Assembly (NCBI RefSeq): GCF_003096275.1
Contig: NZ_QENQ01000001.1
Location: 3,990,009-4,054,008, forward strand
Reading direction: 5' to 3'
Origin: Sphingomonas pokkalii
Lineage (GTDB): Bacteria; Pseudomonadota; Alphaproteobacteria; Sphingomonadales; Sphingomonadaceae
Length of the DNA stretch: 64,000 nt
In this document: positions 36,970 to 45,628 of the stretch, piece by piece
Layout of the letters: each line of letters begins with the position of its first letter
Position numbering within the stretch: position 1 is the stretch's first letter
The notes under the pieces: model-generated
Told to the model about the DNA's origin: nothing
Databases searched by the model: none
What the model saw: the letters and a program-made list of their open reading frames with translations, nothing else
Translations under genes and position numbers: made by a program

Positions 36970-37902
36970 ATGGTCTGGATACCGATGCTCGCCGCGCTGC
37001 TCGCCGCCGCGCCGCCGCCCGCCGATCCGCAGCCGCGCGAGGAACAGGTGCTCTCCGTGCCCGGTTTCGCCGACTTCCTGGCCGTTGACGGCGACAGCGT
37101 CTGGGCAACCAACAAGGGCCGCGTCGAACGCTGGTCCCGCGCCGGCAAACTCGCCGAGGTGGCGATGGCGCACCCGTGCGGCGCGATGGCAATCGCCGAG
37201 GGGGCACTTTGGGTTGCCGACTGCAAGGAAGGAACGCTCAACCGCATCGATCTCAAGACCGCGAAATTGCTGGCGGCGATCCCCACCGGCATCGCCAACC
37301 CGCAGGGTGAATTGAACGTTGTCGCAGGGGCCGGCTCTGTCTGGGTGGCGAGCGACAATGCCGGCAAGATTGCCCGTATCGATCCCGCCGACGACCGGGT
37401 GGTCGCTTCCATCGCGGTGGATCCGGGGACGCACTATCTGGCTTTCGGGCTCGGCGCGCTTTGGGCAGTGAGCAGCGGCGAGCAATCGCTCCAGCGGATC
37501 GATCCGGCCACCAATCAGGTGACGGGGCGAGCCAAGCTCGGCAAGCAGCCGGGGTTTCTCGCCGCCGGTGAAGGCGCGGTATGGGTGCAGGAGCAAGGCG
37601 ACGGGACGCTCGCCCGCATCGATCCGGCGGCGATGCAGGTCACGGGGCGGGTGAAGGTCGGAGCCGATCTGCTCTATGGCGATATCGATATCGGCGGCGG
37701 TGCCGTGTGGCTGCGCACCACCGCCGACCAGACCTTTGTGAAGATCGATCCGGCATCGCTGACGGTGCTGGGGCGGCTGGGCAAGGCAAGCGGCAGCGGT
37801 GCGTTGCGCTATGCCGGCACCGGATTGTGGACCAGCGCCCATGATGTCCACACGCTGTCCTGGTGGAGCCTTGCACCAACGGTGGCCGGCGCAGCGCAAT
37901 AG
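36970..37902 (+). CDS. Exported beta-propeller protein
   Basis: A 310-residue protein with a short signal peptide (MVWIPMLAALLAAAPP) and at least six repeats of about 42 residues with the pattern GxVWVxxxxxxxLxRIDPAT...V, e.g. GALWVADCKEGTLNRID, GSVWVASDNAGKIARID, GALWAVSSGEQSLQRID and GAVWVQEQGDGTLARID. This is a YncE/Vgb-like beta-propeller, usually a scaffold or lyase. No catalytic residues can be assigned. It sits between the hydroxylase and the TonB receptor. Confidence 0.85.
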   Translation: MVWIPMLAALLAAAPPPADPQPREEQVLSVPGFADFLAVDGDSVWATNKGRVERWSRAGKLAEVAMAHPCGAMAIAEGALWVADCKEGTLNRIDLKTAKLLAAIPTGIANPQGELNVVAGAGSVWVASDNAGKIARIDPADDRVVASIAVDPGTHYLAFGLGALWAVSSGEQSLQRIDPATNQVTGRAKLGKQPGFLAAGEGAVWVQEQGDGTLARIDPAAMQVTGRVKVGADLLYGDIDIGGGAVWLRTTADQTFVKIDPASLTVLGRLGKASGSGALRYAGTGLWTSAHDVHTLSWWSLAPTVAGAAQ

Positions 37903-37990
37903 CGCGCGGTTTCGGCGCAAGCGACGCCACGTACTCCGGCGAGTGCGTGGCGTTTCGCGTTCGTCCCCGTTCGGGAATGCTGCGCTGCGG

Positions 37991-38009
37991 TACGTCAAAC
38001 GCCCCATGG
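37991..38009 (+). promoter_or_regulatory. TACGTCA-CATGG motif, site B
   Basis: TACGTCAAACGCCCCATGG lies 89 bp before the GTG start of the TonB receptor and matches site A (34940-34958) at 17 of 19 positions. The 196-bp gap between the propeller gene and the receptor holds nothing else recognisable. Confidence 0.45.
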
Positions 38010-38098
38010 CGGACGGCCCGATTTCCCCAAACTCTGCCCGCCATCGCCACCCTGTTCAAAGGGCGGCCAGGGATCTGAAAACGAAAAAGGGGGCTAGG

Positions 38099-40531
38099 GT
38101 GGCACGATCCATTTCACGCGCGGCATTGCTTGGTGCGACGGTTCTCGCAAGCTTCGGCGCGAGCAAGGCGACCGCGCAGACCGCAGCGCCGGCGACCGCG
38201 TCGATCCAGGCCGAGGACCAGGCCGGCGGCAACGAGATCATCGTCACCGGCAGCCGCCGCAGCGTCACGCTGCAGGATGCGCCGATCAACATCAGCGCGG
38301 TGTCCCAGGAGAACATCCAGCGGCTGCGTATCGATGATGTGCGTGGCATCGCTGCTTTCACGCCGGGCGTGACGGTGGTCGATACCGGCCCGGCCAGCAC
38401 CGGCAACATTGTTCTGCGCGGCATCGAATCGGGCGACACCAGCGCGTCGGGCGCGAACGGCAATGATGCGGTGGGCGTATATCTGGGCGAAGTGCCGCTC
38501 TATCTCGATTTCAAGCTTATCGATATCGAACGGGTCGAATTCCTGCTCGGCCCACAGGGCACATTGTATGGGCTCGGCACGCTTGCCGGCGCGGTGCGCT
38601 ATATCCCCAACCGCCCCAATACCAGCCGCTTCTCGGCGGACGTGCATGGTCGCGGTTATGCGCAGTCGCATAGCAGCGATTTCGGCCGGGTGGGCGATGT
38701 CACCGTCAACATCCCGCTCGTCACCGATCACGTCGCGTTGCGATCGGTCGTCGGCTATTACGACAACCCCGGCTTCATCGACTACAACTATGTTCTGCAA
38801 CGTCCCGGCATCTCCAATCCGCAGCCGGTGCGGGGCGCGACAGCGGCGGATGCGTCGCTCGGTTCGAAGCAGGATTATGCGAACAACTTCAAGCGGCAGG
38901 CCGACGTCAATTTCGAGCATACGTTCACGACGCGGAATACGCTGCTTCTCGAATACAACCCCAACGTCAAAGCCTTTCTGACCTATGCGCACCAGGACAC
39001 CAAGACCAATGGCCGCCAGGCGAACGGGGCGGGGGTGCTCGGCACCGGCAACTATGAAGGCCCCTGGCGGTATCTGGAGCCGTTCCACCGCAACGCGGAT
39101 CTCTTTTCCGTAGAGTTCAACATCAACCTGTTCAACGTTGTTCAACTCGTCAGCACCACGGCTTATACCGAACAGAAGATCAACAACACCGATGACAATA
39201 CCGATCTTCTGCTCGATCTGAATTATGGCTACGAAGCCTTCCCGACCTTTTCGTCGTTCGCCAACAACCATCGCAAGTACAAGCAGTTCAACCAGGAGGT
39301 GCGACTGGTTTCGTCCCATGGCGGGCCGGTCAACTGGGTAATCGGGGGATTCTACAATCGCCTGAAGTTCGCCAGCGATCGGCAGGAATATACCCCCGGC
39401 TTCGCGGCGTTTGCAGGGGTGAATCGGCCCGACGATCTGGAATATATCTCGTTCGTCAACACGCGGACGGTGGAAAAGGCCGTCTATGGCGAAGCGACGC
39501 TGCACGCGACGTCGGCGTGGCAGGTCACCGGCGGACTGCGCTATTTCAAATATGACGCCTTCGCCACCGGCGGTACCGACACGCCGCTGTTCGGCGGCGG
39601 GCTCACGCGCACGCCCTATCCGCTGATCCAGTTCGCCCCCAGCCGTGTTCGTTCGGGCAACACCGGCGATGATGGCTTCGTCTGGAAGGCCAATACCTCG
39701 TATCGGTTCAGCCCCGATCTGCTGGCCTATGCGACCTACAGCACCGGCTATCGTCTCGGCGGGGTGAACCGGGTGGCGCCATGCGTGGTGCCGCTGCCGC
39801 CAGGTCAGAATGTCTGCGCGCTGCCCAACGAACTGATCTATGGCCCGGACAAGACACGCAACATGGAAATCGGCATCCGCGCATCGCTGTTCGAAAAGCG
39901 GCTGCAATTCACGGTCGACGCGTTTCGCGTAAAGTGGAGCCAGGTGCAGGTGCCGAGCCAGACGGTGAACGGTGCCGTCGGGATCACAACCAATGCCGGC
40001 GCCGCGGTTTCCGAGGGCATCGAGTTCTCCGGGTCCCTGAAGATCCTGCCGGAACTGGTGCTGCAGGGCACCTATTCCTACACAGACGCCCATCTGACGG
40101 AGGATTTCCCGCAATTGGTGGTGAGCCAGGGCGTGCGCTATGACGCGCTTTCCGGCGATCGCCTGCCCGGCTCCACGCGGCATTCGGGCAGCGCCCAGTT
40201 GACGTACACCTACCCGGTGTCCGACGAAGCGAAGATCGAAGCCAATTGGACGGCGACCTATACCGGCGACATCTATTCCCGCGTCGGCCTGCGTGGCAAT
40301 GGCGAGAAGATCCCGGATTACATGACGCACCGCGCATCGCTCACCTATCGGGCGCGCACGTTCGACGTCGGCATCTTCGCCGACAACATCTTCGACAAAT
40401 ATGCCTATACCGGCATCAGCAACGATGTGAGCTCGTACAACCAGACGCGAACCGGCGTGGTGGAGCGCTATTATGCCCGCTCGGTGCTTACCCCGCGTCG
40501 GGTGGGGCTGGATTTCCGCATACGCTACTGA
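38099..40531 (+). CDS. TonB-dependent outer-membrane receptor
   Basis: An 810-residue receptor that imports a ligand through the outer membrane using TonB energy. It has a signal peptide (VARSISRAALLGATVLASFG..., cleavage around ATA-QT), a TonB-box-like IIVTGSRR, a plug domain (to about 180; VLRGIESGD, GPQGTLYG) and a 22-strand-type barrel ending in the aromatic IRY. The GTG at 38099 was chosen: it follows a purine-rich ribosome site (AAAAAGGGGG) and starts the signal peptide, while the longer frame upstream does not. The ligand is unknown; size and plug resemble sphingomonad receptors for organic substrates rather than classical siderophore receptors. Confidence 0.93.
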   Translation: MARSISRAALLGATVLASFGASKATAQTAAPATASIQAEDQAGGNEIIVTGSRRSVTLQDAPINISAVSQENIQRLRIDDVRGIAAFTPGVTVVDTGPASTGNIVLRGIESGDTSASGANGNDAVGVYLGEVPLYLDFKLIDIERVEFLLGPQGTLYGLGTLAGAVRYIPNRPNTSRFSADVHGRGYAQSHSSDFGRVGDVTVNIPLVTDHVALRSVVGYYDNPGFIDYNYVLQRPGISNPQPVRGATAADASLGSKQDYANNFKRQADVNFEHTFTTRNTLLLEYNPNVKAFLTYAHQDTKTNGRQANGAGVLGTGNYEGPWRYLEPFHRNADLFSVEFNINLFNVVQLVSTTAYTEQKINNTDDNTDLLLDLNYGYEAFPTFSSFANNHRKYKQFNQEVRLVSSHGGPVNWVIGGFYNRLKFASDRQEYTPGFAAFAGVNRPDDLEYISFVNTRTVEKAVYGEATLHATSAWQVTGGLRYFKYDAFATGGTDTPLFGGGLTRTPYPLIQFAPSRVRSGNTGDDGFVWKANTSYRFSPDLLAYATYSTGYRLGGVNRVAPCVVPLPPGQNVCALPNELIYGPDKTRNMEIGIRASLFEKRLQFTVDAFRVKWSQVQVPSQTVNGAVGITTNAGAAVSEGIEFSGSLKILPELVLQGTYSYTDAHLTEDFPQLVVSQGVRYDALSGDRLPGSTRHSGSAQLTYTYPVSDEAKIEANWTATYTGDIYSRVGLRGNGEKIPDYMTHRASLTYRARTFDVGIFADNIFDKYAYTGISNDVSSYNQTRTGVVERYYARSVLTPRRVGLDFRIRY

Positions 40532-40564
40532 CGATCGCGCGATACTCTTTTCCGAAAGTCGCCA

Positions 40565-40604
40565 GCCGGCGGCGAGGCACCGCTTCGCCGCCGGCAAATT
40601 TTAT
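40565..40604 (+). terminator. Intrinsic terminator after the TonB receptor
   Basis: GCCGGCGGCGA (40565-40575) pairs perfectly with TCGCCGCCGGC (40585-40595), 9-nt loop, followed by AAATTTTAT. An 11-bp GC stem with a short T-run, 34 bp after the stop codon. Confidence 0.75.
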
Positions 40605-40670
40605 GCGAACTTTACGCGTTCCGCCAACATCCCCGTAGAAGCTTAACGGGCCTTCGGCGGACAGGGGCGC

Positions 40671-40988
40671 ATGACAATGCGTCCAAACTCACGATTTCGT
40701 GCGGCGCTTCGCCGCATGGCGCGCGGCGAACGGCTGTGGACGGCGGAGATCATGCTGCGCGGGGCGGGGGCGATGCTGCTTGGCCTGTGCGGCTTCGTTC
40801 TGTCACGCCTGCATCACGGGATGGTCCTCGTCCCCCATATTCCCCGCGCCGCCGACTACCGCCTCGCCGCGCTGGCCGTGCTGTGCGGATGTTCGGGCAG
40901 CGCGCTCGCTGCCGAAGGCGCCGGCCTGTTCCGGCTTCTCCCTATTCCGGGCCGCCATGCGTCCCGCAGGACAAGGAAAACACCATGA
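40671..40988 (+). CDS. Small membrane protein upstream of kdp
   Basis: A 105-residue protein with two hydrophobic segments (MLRGAGAMLLGLCGFVLSRL and YRLAALAVLCGCSGSALAA) and basic ends. The start at 40671 is preceded by ACAGGGG; an in-frame ATG at 40677 is an alternative. Its stop overlaps the next ORF (ATGA at 40985-40988), which argues that it is translated and belongs to the kdp transcript. No family recognised. Confidence 0.55.
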   Translation: MTMRPNSRFRAALRRMARGERLWTAEIMLRGAGAMLLGLCGFVLSRLHHGMVLVPHIPRAADYRLAALAVLCGCSGSALAAEGAGLFRLLPIPGRHASRRTRKTP

Positions 40989-41068
40989 CAGATCTGCTCT
41001 GGCTGGCGGTGCTGGCGGGATTGTTCCTGCTGACGCTCGCCTATGTGCGCCTGTGCGACGAAGCGTGA
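40985..41068 (+). CDS. Very small membrane protein (27 residues) before kdpF
   Basis: MTDLLWLAVLAGLFLLTLAY opens a 27-residue product that is almost entirely one transmembrane helix and ends VRLCDEA. It is too short for automated callers. It overlaps the preceding ORF by 4 bp and ends 12 bp before kdpF. Similar KdpF-like mini-proteins are placed in front of kdpF or kdpA in some proteobacteria; a regulatory or stabilising role with the pump is possible. Confidence 0.65.
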   Translation: MTDLLWLAVLAGLFLLTLAYVRLCDEA

Positions 41069-41080
41069 GGAGGGCTGCCG

Positions 41081-41170
41081 ATGTCGCTGTCCCTCATGCT
41101 CGCCGGGCTGACCGCTTTCGCCCTTCTCCTCTACCTCGCGGCCGTGCTCGTGCGGCCCGAAAAATTCTGA
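41081..41170 (+). CDS. kdpF: Potassium-transporting ATPase KdpF subunit
   Basis: The 29-residue product MSLSLMLAGLTAFALLLYLA...VRPEKF is a typical KdpF: one hydrophobic helix and a short basic end with the usual RPEKF finish. KdpF stabilises the KdpABC complex. A GGAG-like purine stretch (GAGGAGG, 41067-41073) precedes the ATG at 41081. It is followed 13 bp later by kdpA. Confidence 0.9.
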   Translation: MSLSLMLAGLTAFALLLYLAAVLVRPEKF

Positions 41171-41183
41171 TCGGAACGACGCC

Positions 41184-42884
41184 ATGACCGTGCAGGGCTG
41201 GCTGCTCATCCTCGTCTTCACCGCCATCGTCGTCGCGCTCGTCAAGCCGATGGGCGCGTGGCTGTTCGCTCTCTATGAAGGGCGGCGCACGCCTTTCCAT
41301 TTCGTGCTCGGCCCCGTCGAGCGCGGCTTTTACAAGCTCGCCGGCATCGATCCGAACGCCGAAATGGGCTGGCGCCGATACGCGCTGCACATGCTGGTGT
41401 TCCAACTGGCGACGCTGCTCTTCACCTATCTCGTGCTGCGCTTCCAGGATGTGCTGCCGCTCAATCCGCGGGCACTGCCGGGCATGAGCCCGGACCTGGC
41501 GTTCAACACCGCCGTCAGCTTCACCACCAACACCAACTGGCAGAGCTATTCGGGCGAGACGCTCTCGAACCTCAGCCAGATGCTGGGGCTCACGATCCAC
41601 AACTTCCTTTCGGCCGCGACCGGCATCGCCATCGCCTTCGCGCTGTTCCGCGGCTTTGCGCGGCGCCAGACCAGCGGGCTGGGCAACTTCTGGGCAGACC
41701 TGACCCGGATCACCCTGTATCTGCTGGTACCGCTCTGCATCGTCTATACGCTGTTCCTGATCGCGAACGGCGTGCCGCAGACCTTCGCCAGCTCGGTCGA
41801 TGCGACGACGCTGGAGGGCGCTCGCCAGACGATCCTGCTTGGCCCGATCGCCAGCCAGGAAGCGATCAAGATGCTCGGCACCAATGGCGGTGGCTTCTTC
41901 AACGCCAACTCGGCACATCCGTTCGAAAATCCGAACGCGTTGACCAATCTTGTCCAGATGCTTTCGATCTTCGCGATCGGCGTGGGGTTGACCTGGACGT
42001 TCGGCAAGGCGGTGGGCAACACCCGCCAGGGCTGGGCGATCCTCGCCGCGATGCTGCTGCTGTTCCTGGGCGGCACCGCGATTACCTACTGGCAGGAAGC
42101 TGCCGGCAACCCGATCCACCACGCCATCGGCCTGGCTGGCGGCAATATGGAAGGCAAGGAGGTTCGCTTCGGGATCGCCGCCTCGTCGCTGTTCGCAGTC
42201 GTCACCACCGATGCCTCGTGCGGGGCGGTCAATGCGATGCATGACAGCTTCACGGCGCTGGGCGGGCTGATCCCGATGTTCAACATCCAGCTCGGCGAAG
42301 TGGTGGTGGGCGGCGTCGGCGCGGGCATCTACGGCTTCCTGCTGTTCGCGCTGCTGGCGGTGTTCGTCGCAGGGCTGATGGTGGGCCGCACCCCCGAATA
42401 TGTCGGCAAGAAGATCGAAGGGCGCGAAGTGAAGCTGGCGGTGCTGGCGATCGCGGTCCTGCCGCTGATGATCCTGGGTCTGACCGCGCTCGCCGCCGTG
42501 CTGCCGCAGGGACTGGCCGGACCGCTGAACAAGGGGCCGCACGGCTTTTCCGAAATTCTCTATGCCTTCACGTCGGCCGTGGGGAATAACGGTTCCGCCT
42601 TTGCTGGGCTCACCGCCGCCACGCCCTTTTATGACGGGCTGCTGGGCGTGGGCATGTGGATCGGCCGCTTCTTCATGATCGTCCCTGCGCTGGCGATTGC
42701 CGGCAGCCTGGCGGCGAAACAGCACCATCCCGAATCCGCCGGCTCTTTCCCCACCACCGGCCCGCTTTGGATCGGTCTGCTGGTCGGCATCATCCTGATT
42801 GTCGGCGGCCTGACCTTCCTTCCGGCGCTCGCGCTCGGCCCGATCGCCGATCACGTCGCGATGCTCCACGGCCAGCTCTTCTGA
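41184..42884 (+). CDS. kdpA: Potassium-transporting ATPase subunit KdpA
   Basis: KdpA is the channel-like K+-binding subunit. The 566-residue protein has about ten helices and the four selectivity-filter-type loops: TNTNWQSYSGE, TNGGGFFNANSAHPFENP, TTDASCGAVNAMHDS and AVGNNGSAFAG. ATG at 41184. Second gene of the canonical kdpFABC set. Complete and normal in length. Confidence 0.98.
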   Translation: MTVQGWLLILVFTAIVVALVKPMGAWLFALYEGRRTPFHFVLGPVERGFYKLAGIDPNAEMGWRRYALHMLVFQLATLLFTYLVLRFQDVLPLNPRALPGMSPDLAFNTAVSFTTNTNWQSYSGETLSNLSQMLGLTIHNFLSAATGIAIAFALFRGFARRQTSGLGNFWADLTRITLYLLVPLCIVYTLFLIANGVPQTFASSVDATTLEGARQTILLGPIASQEAIKMLGTNGGGFFNANSAHPFENPNALTNLVQMLSIFAIGVGLTWTFGKAVGNTRQGWAILAAMLLLFLGGTAITYWQEAAGNPIHHAIGLAGGNMEGKEVRFGIAASSLFAVVTTDASCGAVNAMHDSFTALGGLIPMFNIQLGEVVVGGVGAGIYGFLLFALLAVFVAGLMVGRTPEYVGKKIEGREVKLAVLAIAVLPLMILGLTALAAVLPQGLAGPLNKGPHGFSEILYAFTSAVGNNGSAFAGLTAATPFYDGLLGVGMWIGRFFMIVPALAIAGSLAAKQHHPESAGSFPTTGPLWIGLLVGIILIVGGLTFLPALALGPIADHVAMLHGQLF

Positions 42885-42895
42885 GGTCGACTACA

Positions 42896-44923
42896 ATGAC
42901 CACGACACCCGCAACCATGTTTTCGGCGAAGCTGATCGGCCCGGCCGTTGGCGATGCCTTCCGAAAGCTCAACCCGGCCGAACTGGTGAAGAACCCCGTG
43001 CTCTTCACCACCGCCGTGGTGGCATTGCTGCTCACCGTGCTGCTGGGGCTCGGCGGCGAGAAGCTTTCCTTCGCCTTCCAGGCGCAACTGATCGTCTGGC
43101 TCTGGCTCACCGTGCTGTTCGGCACTTTCGCCGAGGCGCTGGCCGAAGGGCGGGGCCGGGCGCAGGCCGCCTCGCTGCGCGCCACCAAGGCCGAACTCAC
43201 TGCGAAGAAGCAGGTGAGCGGCGGTTATGAGTTGGTGCCCGCCAGCGCGCTGAAGCGCGGCGACATCGTGCTGGTCGAGACCAACGACTTGATCCCGGCC
43301 GATGGCGAAGTCGCCGAGGGGGTGGCGTCGGTGAACGAATCCGCGATCACCGGCGAGAGTGCGCCGGTGATCCGCGAGGCCGGTGGCGATCGCTCGGCCG
43401 TCACCGCCGGTACCCGCGTGATTTCCGACCAGATCAAGGTACGGGTGACGCAGGAGCCGGGGCAGGGCTTTCTCGATCGCATGATCGCGCTGGTCGAAGG
43501 CGCCGAGCGCCAGAAGACCCCGAACGAGATCGCGCTGACGATCCTGCTCGTCGGCCTGACCATCATCTTTCTGATCGCTGTGGCGACGGTGCCGGCGTTC
43601 AGCGCCTATGCCGGCGGCTCGGTGCCGGTGGCGGTGCTTGCTGCGCTGTTGATCACGCTGATCCCGACGACGATCGCAGCGCTGCTGTCCGCGATCGGCA
43701 TCGCGGGCATGGACCGGCTGGTCCGCTTCAACGTGCTCGCCAAATCCGGGCGTGCGGTGGAAGCAGCGGGCGATATCGACGTGCTGCTGCTGGACAAGAC
43801 CGGTACGATCACGGTCGGCGATCGCCAGGCGAGCGAGTTCCGCGCCGTCAGCGGCGTGTCGCAGGGCGAACTGGCCGAAGCCGCGCTGCTCGCCAGCCTG
43901 GCCGATGAGACGCCCGAGGGCCGCTCCGTCGTCACCTTGGCGCGCGAGAAGTTCGCGGTGGTGCAGACGGCGCTGCCTGCCGATGCCGAAGTGATCCCGT
44001 TCACCGCCCAGACCCGCCTTTCGGGCGTCAAGCTCGGCGGTACGCTGATCCAGAAAGGGGCGGTGGATTCGATCCTGCGCGCCAATCCGGGGACCGGCAC
44101 GACCGCGCAGGCGACCGAGCTCCGCCGCATGACCGACGAGATCGCCCGCGCCGGGATGACGCCGCTTGCCGTGGCGCAGGACGGCCGTCTGCTCGGCGTG
44201 ATCGCGCTGAAAGACGTGATCAAGGCGGGCATCCGCGAGCGCTTCGCCGAGCTGCGGCGGATGGGCATCCGCACGGTGATGATCACGGGCGACAATCCGC
44301 TTACTGCCGCTTCGATCGCGGCCGAGGCGGGGGTGGACGATTTCCTCGCCGAGGCGACGCCGGAGGACAAGCTGGCGCTGATCCGCAAGGAACAGCAGGG
44401 CGGCAAGCTGGTGGCGATGTGCGGAGACGGCACCAACGACGCTCCCGCGCTGGCCCAGGCCGATGTCGGCGTGGCGATGAACACCGGTACCCAGGCGGCG
44501 CGCGAAGCCGGCAACATGGTCGATCTCGACAGCGATCCGACCAAGCTGATCGAGATCGTTGGCCTCGGCAAGCAGCTGCTGATGACGCGCGGTGCACTGA
44601 CGACCTTCTCGGTCGCCAATGACGTGGCGAAGTATTTCGCGATCATCCCGGCGATCTTCGTGGCCTTCTATCCGGGGTTGGGCGCGCTCAACATCATGGG
44701 GCTGGCCAGCCCGAACAGCGCGATCCTGTCGGCGATCATCTTCAACGCGCTGATCATCCCGCTGCTGGTGCCGCTGGCGCTGAAGGGCGTGCGCTATCGC
44801 CCGATCGGTGCCGGTCCGCTGCTCGCCCGCAATATCGCGATCTACGGGGTCGGCGGGCTGATCGCGCCGTTCGTCGGGATCAAGCTGGTCGACCTGGTCG
44901 TCGCCGGCCTCCAGCTCGCCTGA
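42896..44923 (+). CDS. kdpB: Potassium-transporting ATPase subunit KdpB
   Basis: KdpB is the P-type ATPase subunit that powers uptake. The 675-residue protein has TGES, the phosphorylated Asp300 in DKTGTIT, the nucleotide-binding KGA region (IQKGAVDSIL) and GDGTNDAPALAQADVG. Start ATG at 42896 gives MTTTPATMFS; a longer upstream frame is a shadow of kdpA. It is 11 bp after kdpA and 10 bp before kdpC. Confidence 0.98.
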   Translation: MTTTPATMFSAKLIGPAVGDAFRKLNPAELVKNPVLFTTAVVALLLTVLLGLGGEKLSFAFQAQLIVWLWLTVLFGTFAEALAEGRGRAQAASLRATKAELTAKKQVSGGYELVPASALKRGDIVLVETNDLIPADGEVAEGVASVNESAITGESAPVIREAGGDRSAVTAGTRVISDQIKVRVTQEPGQGFLDRMIALVEGAERQKTPNEIALTILLVGLTIIFLIAVATVPAFSAYAGGSVPVAVLAALLITLIPTTIAALLSAIGIAGMDRLVRFNVLAKSGRAVEAAGDIDVLLLDKTGTITVGDRQASEFRAVSGVSQGELAEAALLASLADETPEGRSVVTLAREKFAVVQTALPADAEVIPFTAQTRLSGVKLGGTLIQKGAVDSILRANPGTGTTAQATELRRMTDEIARAGMTPLAVAQDGRLLGVIALKDVIKAGIRERFAELRRMGIRTVMITGDNPLTAASIAAEAGVDDFLAEATPEDKLALIRKEQQGGKLVAMCGDGTNDAPALAQADVGVAMNTGTQAAREAGNMVDLDSDPTKLIEIVGLGKQLLMTRGALTTFSVANDVAKYFAIIPAIFVAFYPGLGALNIMGLASPNSAILSAIIFNALIIPLLVPLALKGVRYRPIGAGPLLARNIAIYGVGGLIAPFVGIKLVDLVVAGLQLA

Positions 44924-44933
44924 GGACAGGAAC

Positions 44934-45524
44934 ATGCTCAAGGAATTCACCTCTGCCTTCCGCCCCGCGCTCGTCCTGACGCTGCTGTTCGCGGTGCTGC
45001 TGGGCCTCGGCTACCCGGCCGCGATGACCGGCATCGGTCAGGCCATATTCCCCGCCCAGGCCAATGGCAGCCTGATCCGCGACGACGGACGGGTCATCGG
45101 CTCGGAACTGCTCGGCCAGGGCTTTGCCGGTGCCGGCTATTTCCACGGCCGCCCCTCGGCTGCCGGCAAGGATGGCTATGATCCGACCGCGTCCAGCGGC
45201 TCGAACCTCGGCCCGACCAGCCAGGCGCTGGCGGATCGCATCAAGACAGATCTCGCGCACACACCAGGAAAATCGGTTCCCGCCGATCTGGTGACTACCT
45301 CCGCCTCGGGGCTCGATCCCGATATCAGCCCCGAGGCGGCTTTTTTCCAGGTAGATCGTGTTGCCGCGGCGCGGGGAATGCCCGTCGCGCAGGTCCGCGG
45401 GCTTGTGGCGGCGCAGGTCGAGCGGCCGTTGCTGGGCTTCCTGGGTGAGGCGCGGGTCAATGTGCTGGCGCTGAACCGGGCACTGGACGATCTGCCCAAG
45501 GGTACGGCGCCGCGGCGCGACTGA
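44934..45524 (+). CDS. kdpC: Potassium-transporting ATPase subunit KdpC
   Basis: The 196-residue KdpC has one N-terminal membrane helix (FRPALVLTLLFAVLLGLGYPAAMTGIG) and the periplasmic domain with GSELLGQGFAGAGYFHGRPSA and DLVTTSASGLDPDISPEAA, all family signatures. A good ribosome site (GAGGACAGGA) precedes the ATG. The expected regulators kdpD and kdpE do not follow; a strong hairpin ends the operon 49 bp later. Confidence 0.97.
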   Translation: MLKEFTSAFRPALVLTLLFAVLLGLGYPAAMTGIGQAIFPAQANGSLIRDDGRVIGSELLGQGFAGAGYFHGRPSAAGKDGYDPTASSGSNLGPTSQALADRIKTDLAHTPGKSVPADLVTTSASGLDPDISPEAAFFQVDRVAAARGMPVAQVRGLVAAQVERPLLGFLGEARVNVLALNRALDDLPKGTAPRRD

Positions 45525-45572
45525 TTGTGGAATCCGGCGCGGCGGCATATGGCCGCCCCACCTGATCGGAAT

Positions 45573-45606
45573 GGCCCCGCCCGGTAATGGTTTACCGGGC
45601 GGGGCC
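45573..45606 (+). terminator. Terminator hairpin after kdpC
   Basis: GGCCCCGCCCGGTAA (45573-45587) pairs perfectly with TTACCGGGCGGGGCC (45592-45606) around a TGGT loop. The 15-bp stem lies 48 bp after kdpC. There is little T-run downstream, but stem stability and position make it the probable end of the kdp transcript. Confidence 0.75.
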
Positions 45607-45628
45607 TGCCTGTTAGGATCCAGCCTGC

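Noticed and set aside
38114..40597. 827-residue minus-strand frame over the TonB receptor
   Set aside because: Antisense of a complete receptor; no domain recognised and codon pattern is the mirror of the real gene.
42851..44950. 699-residue minus-strand frame over kdpB
   Set aside because: Antisense shadow of kdpB with His/Arg/Asp-rich composition typical for such frames.
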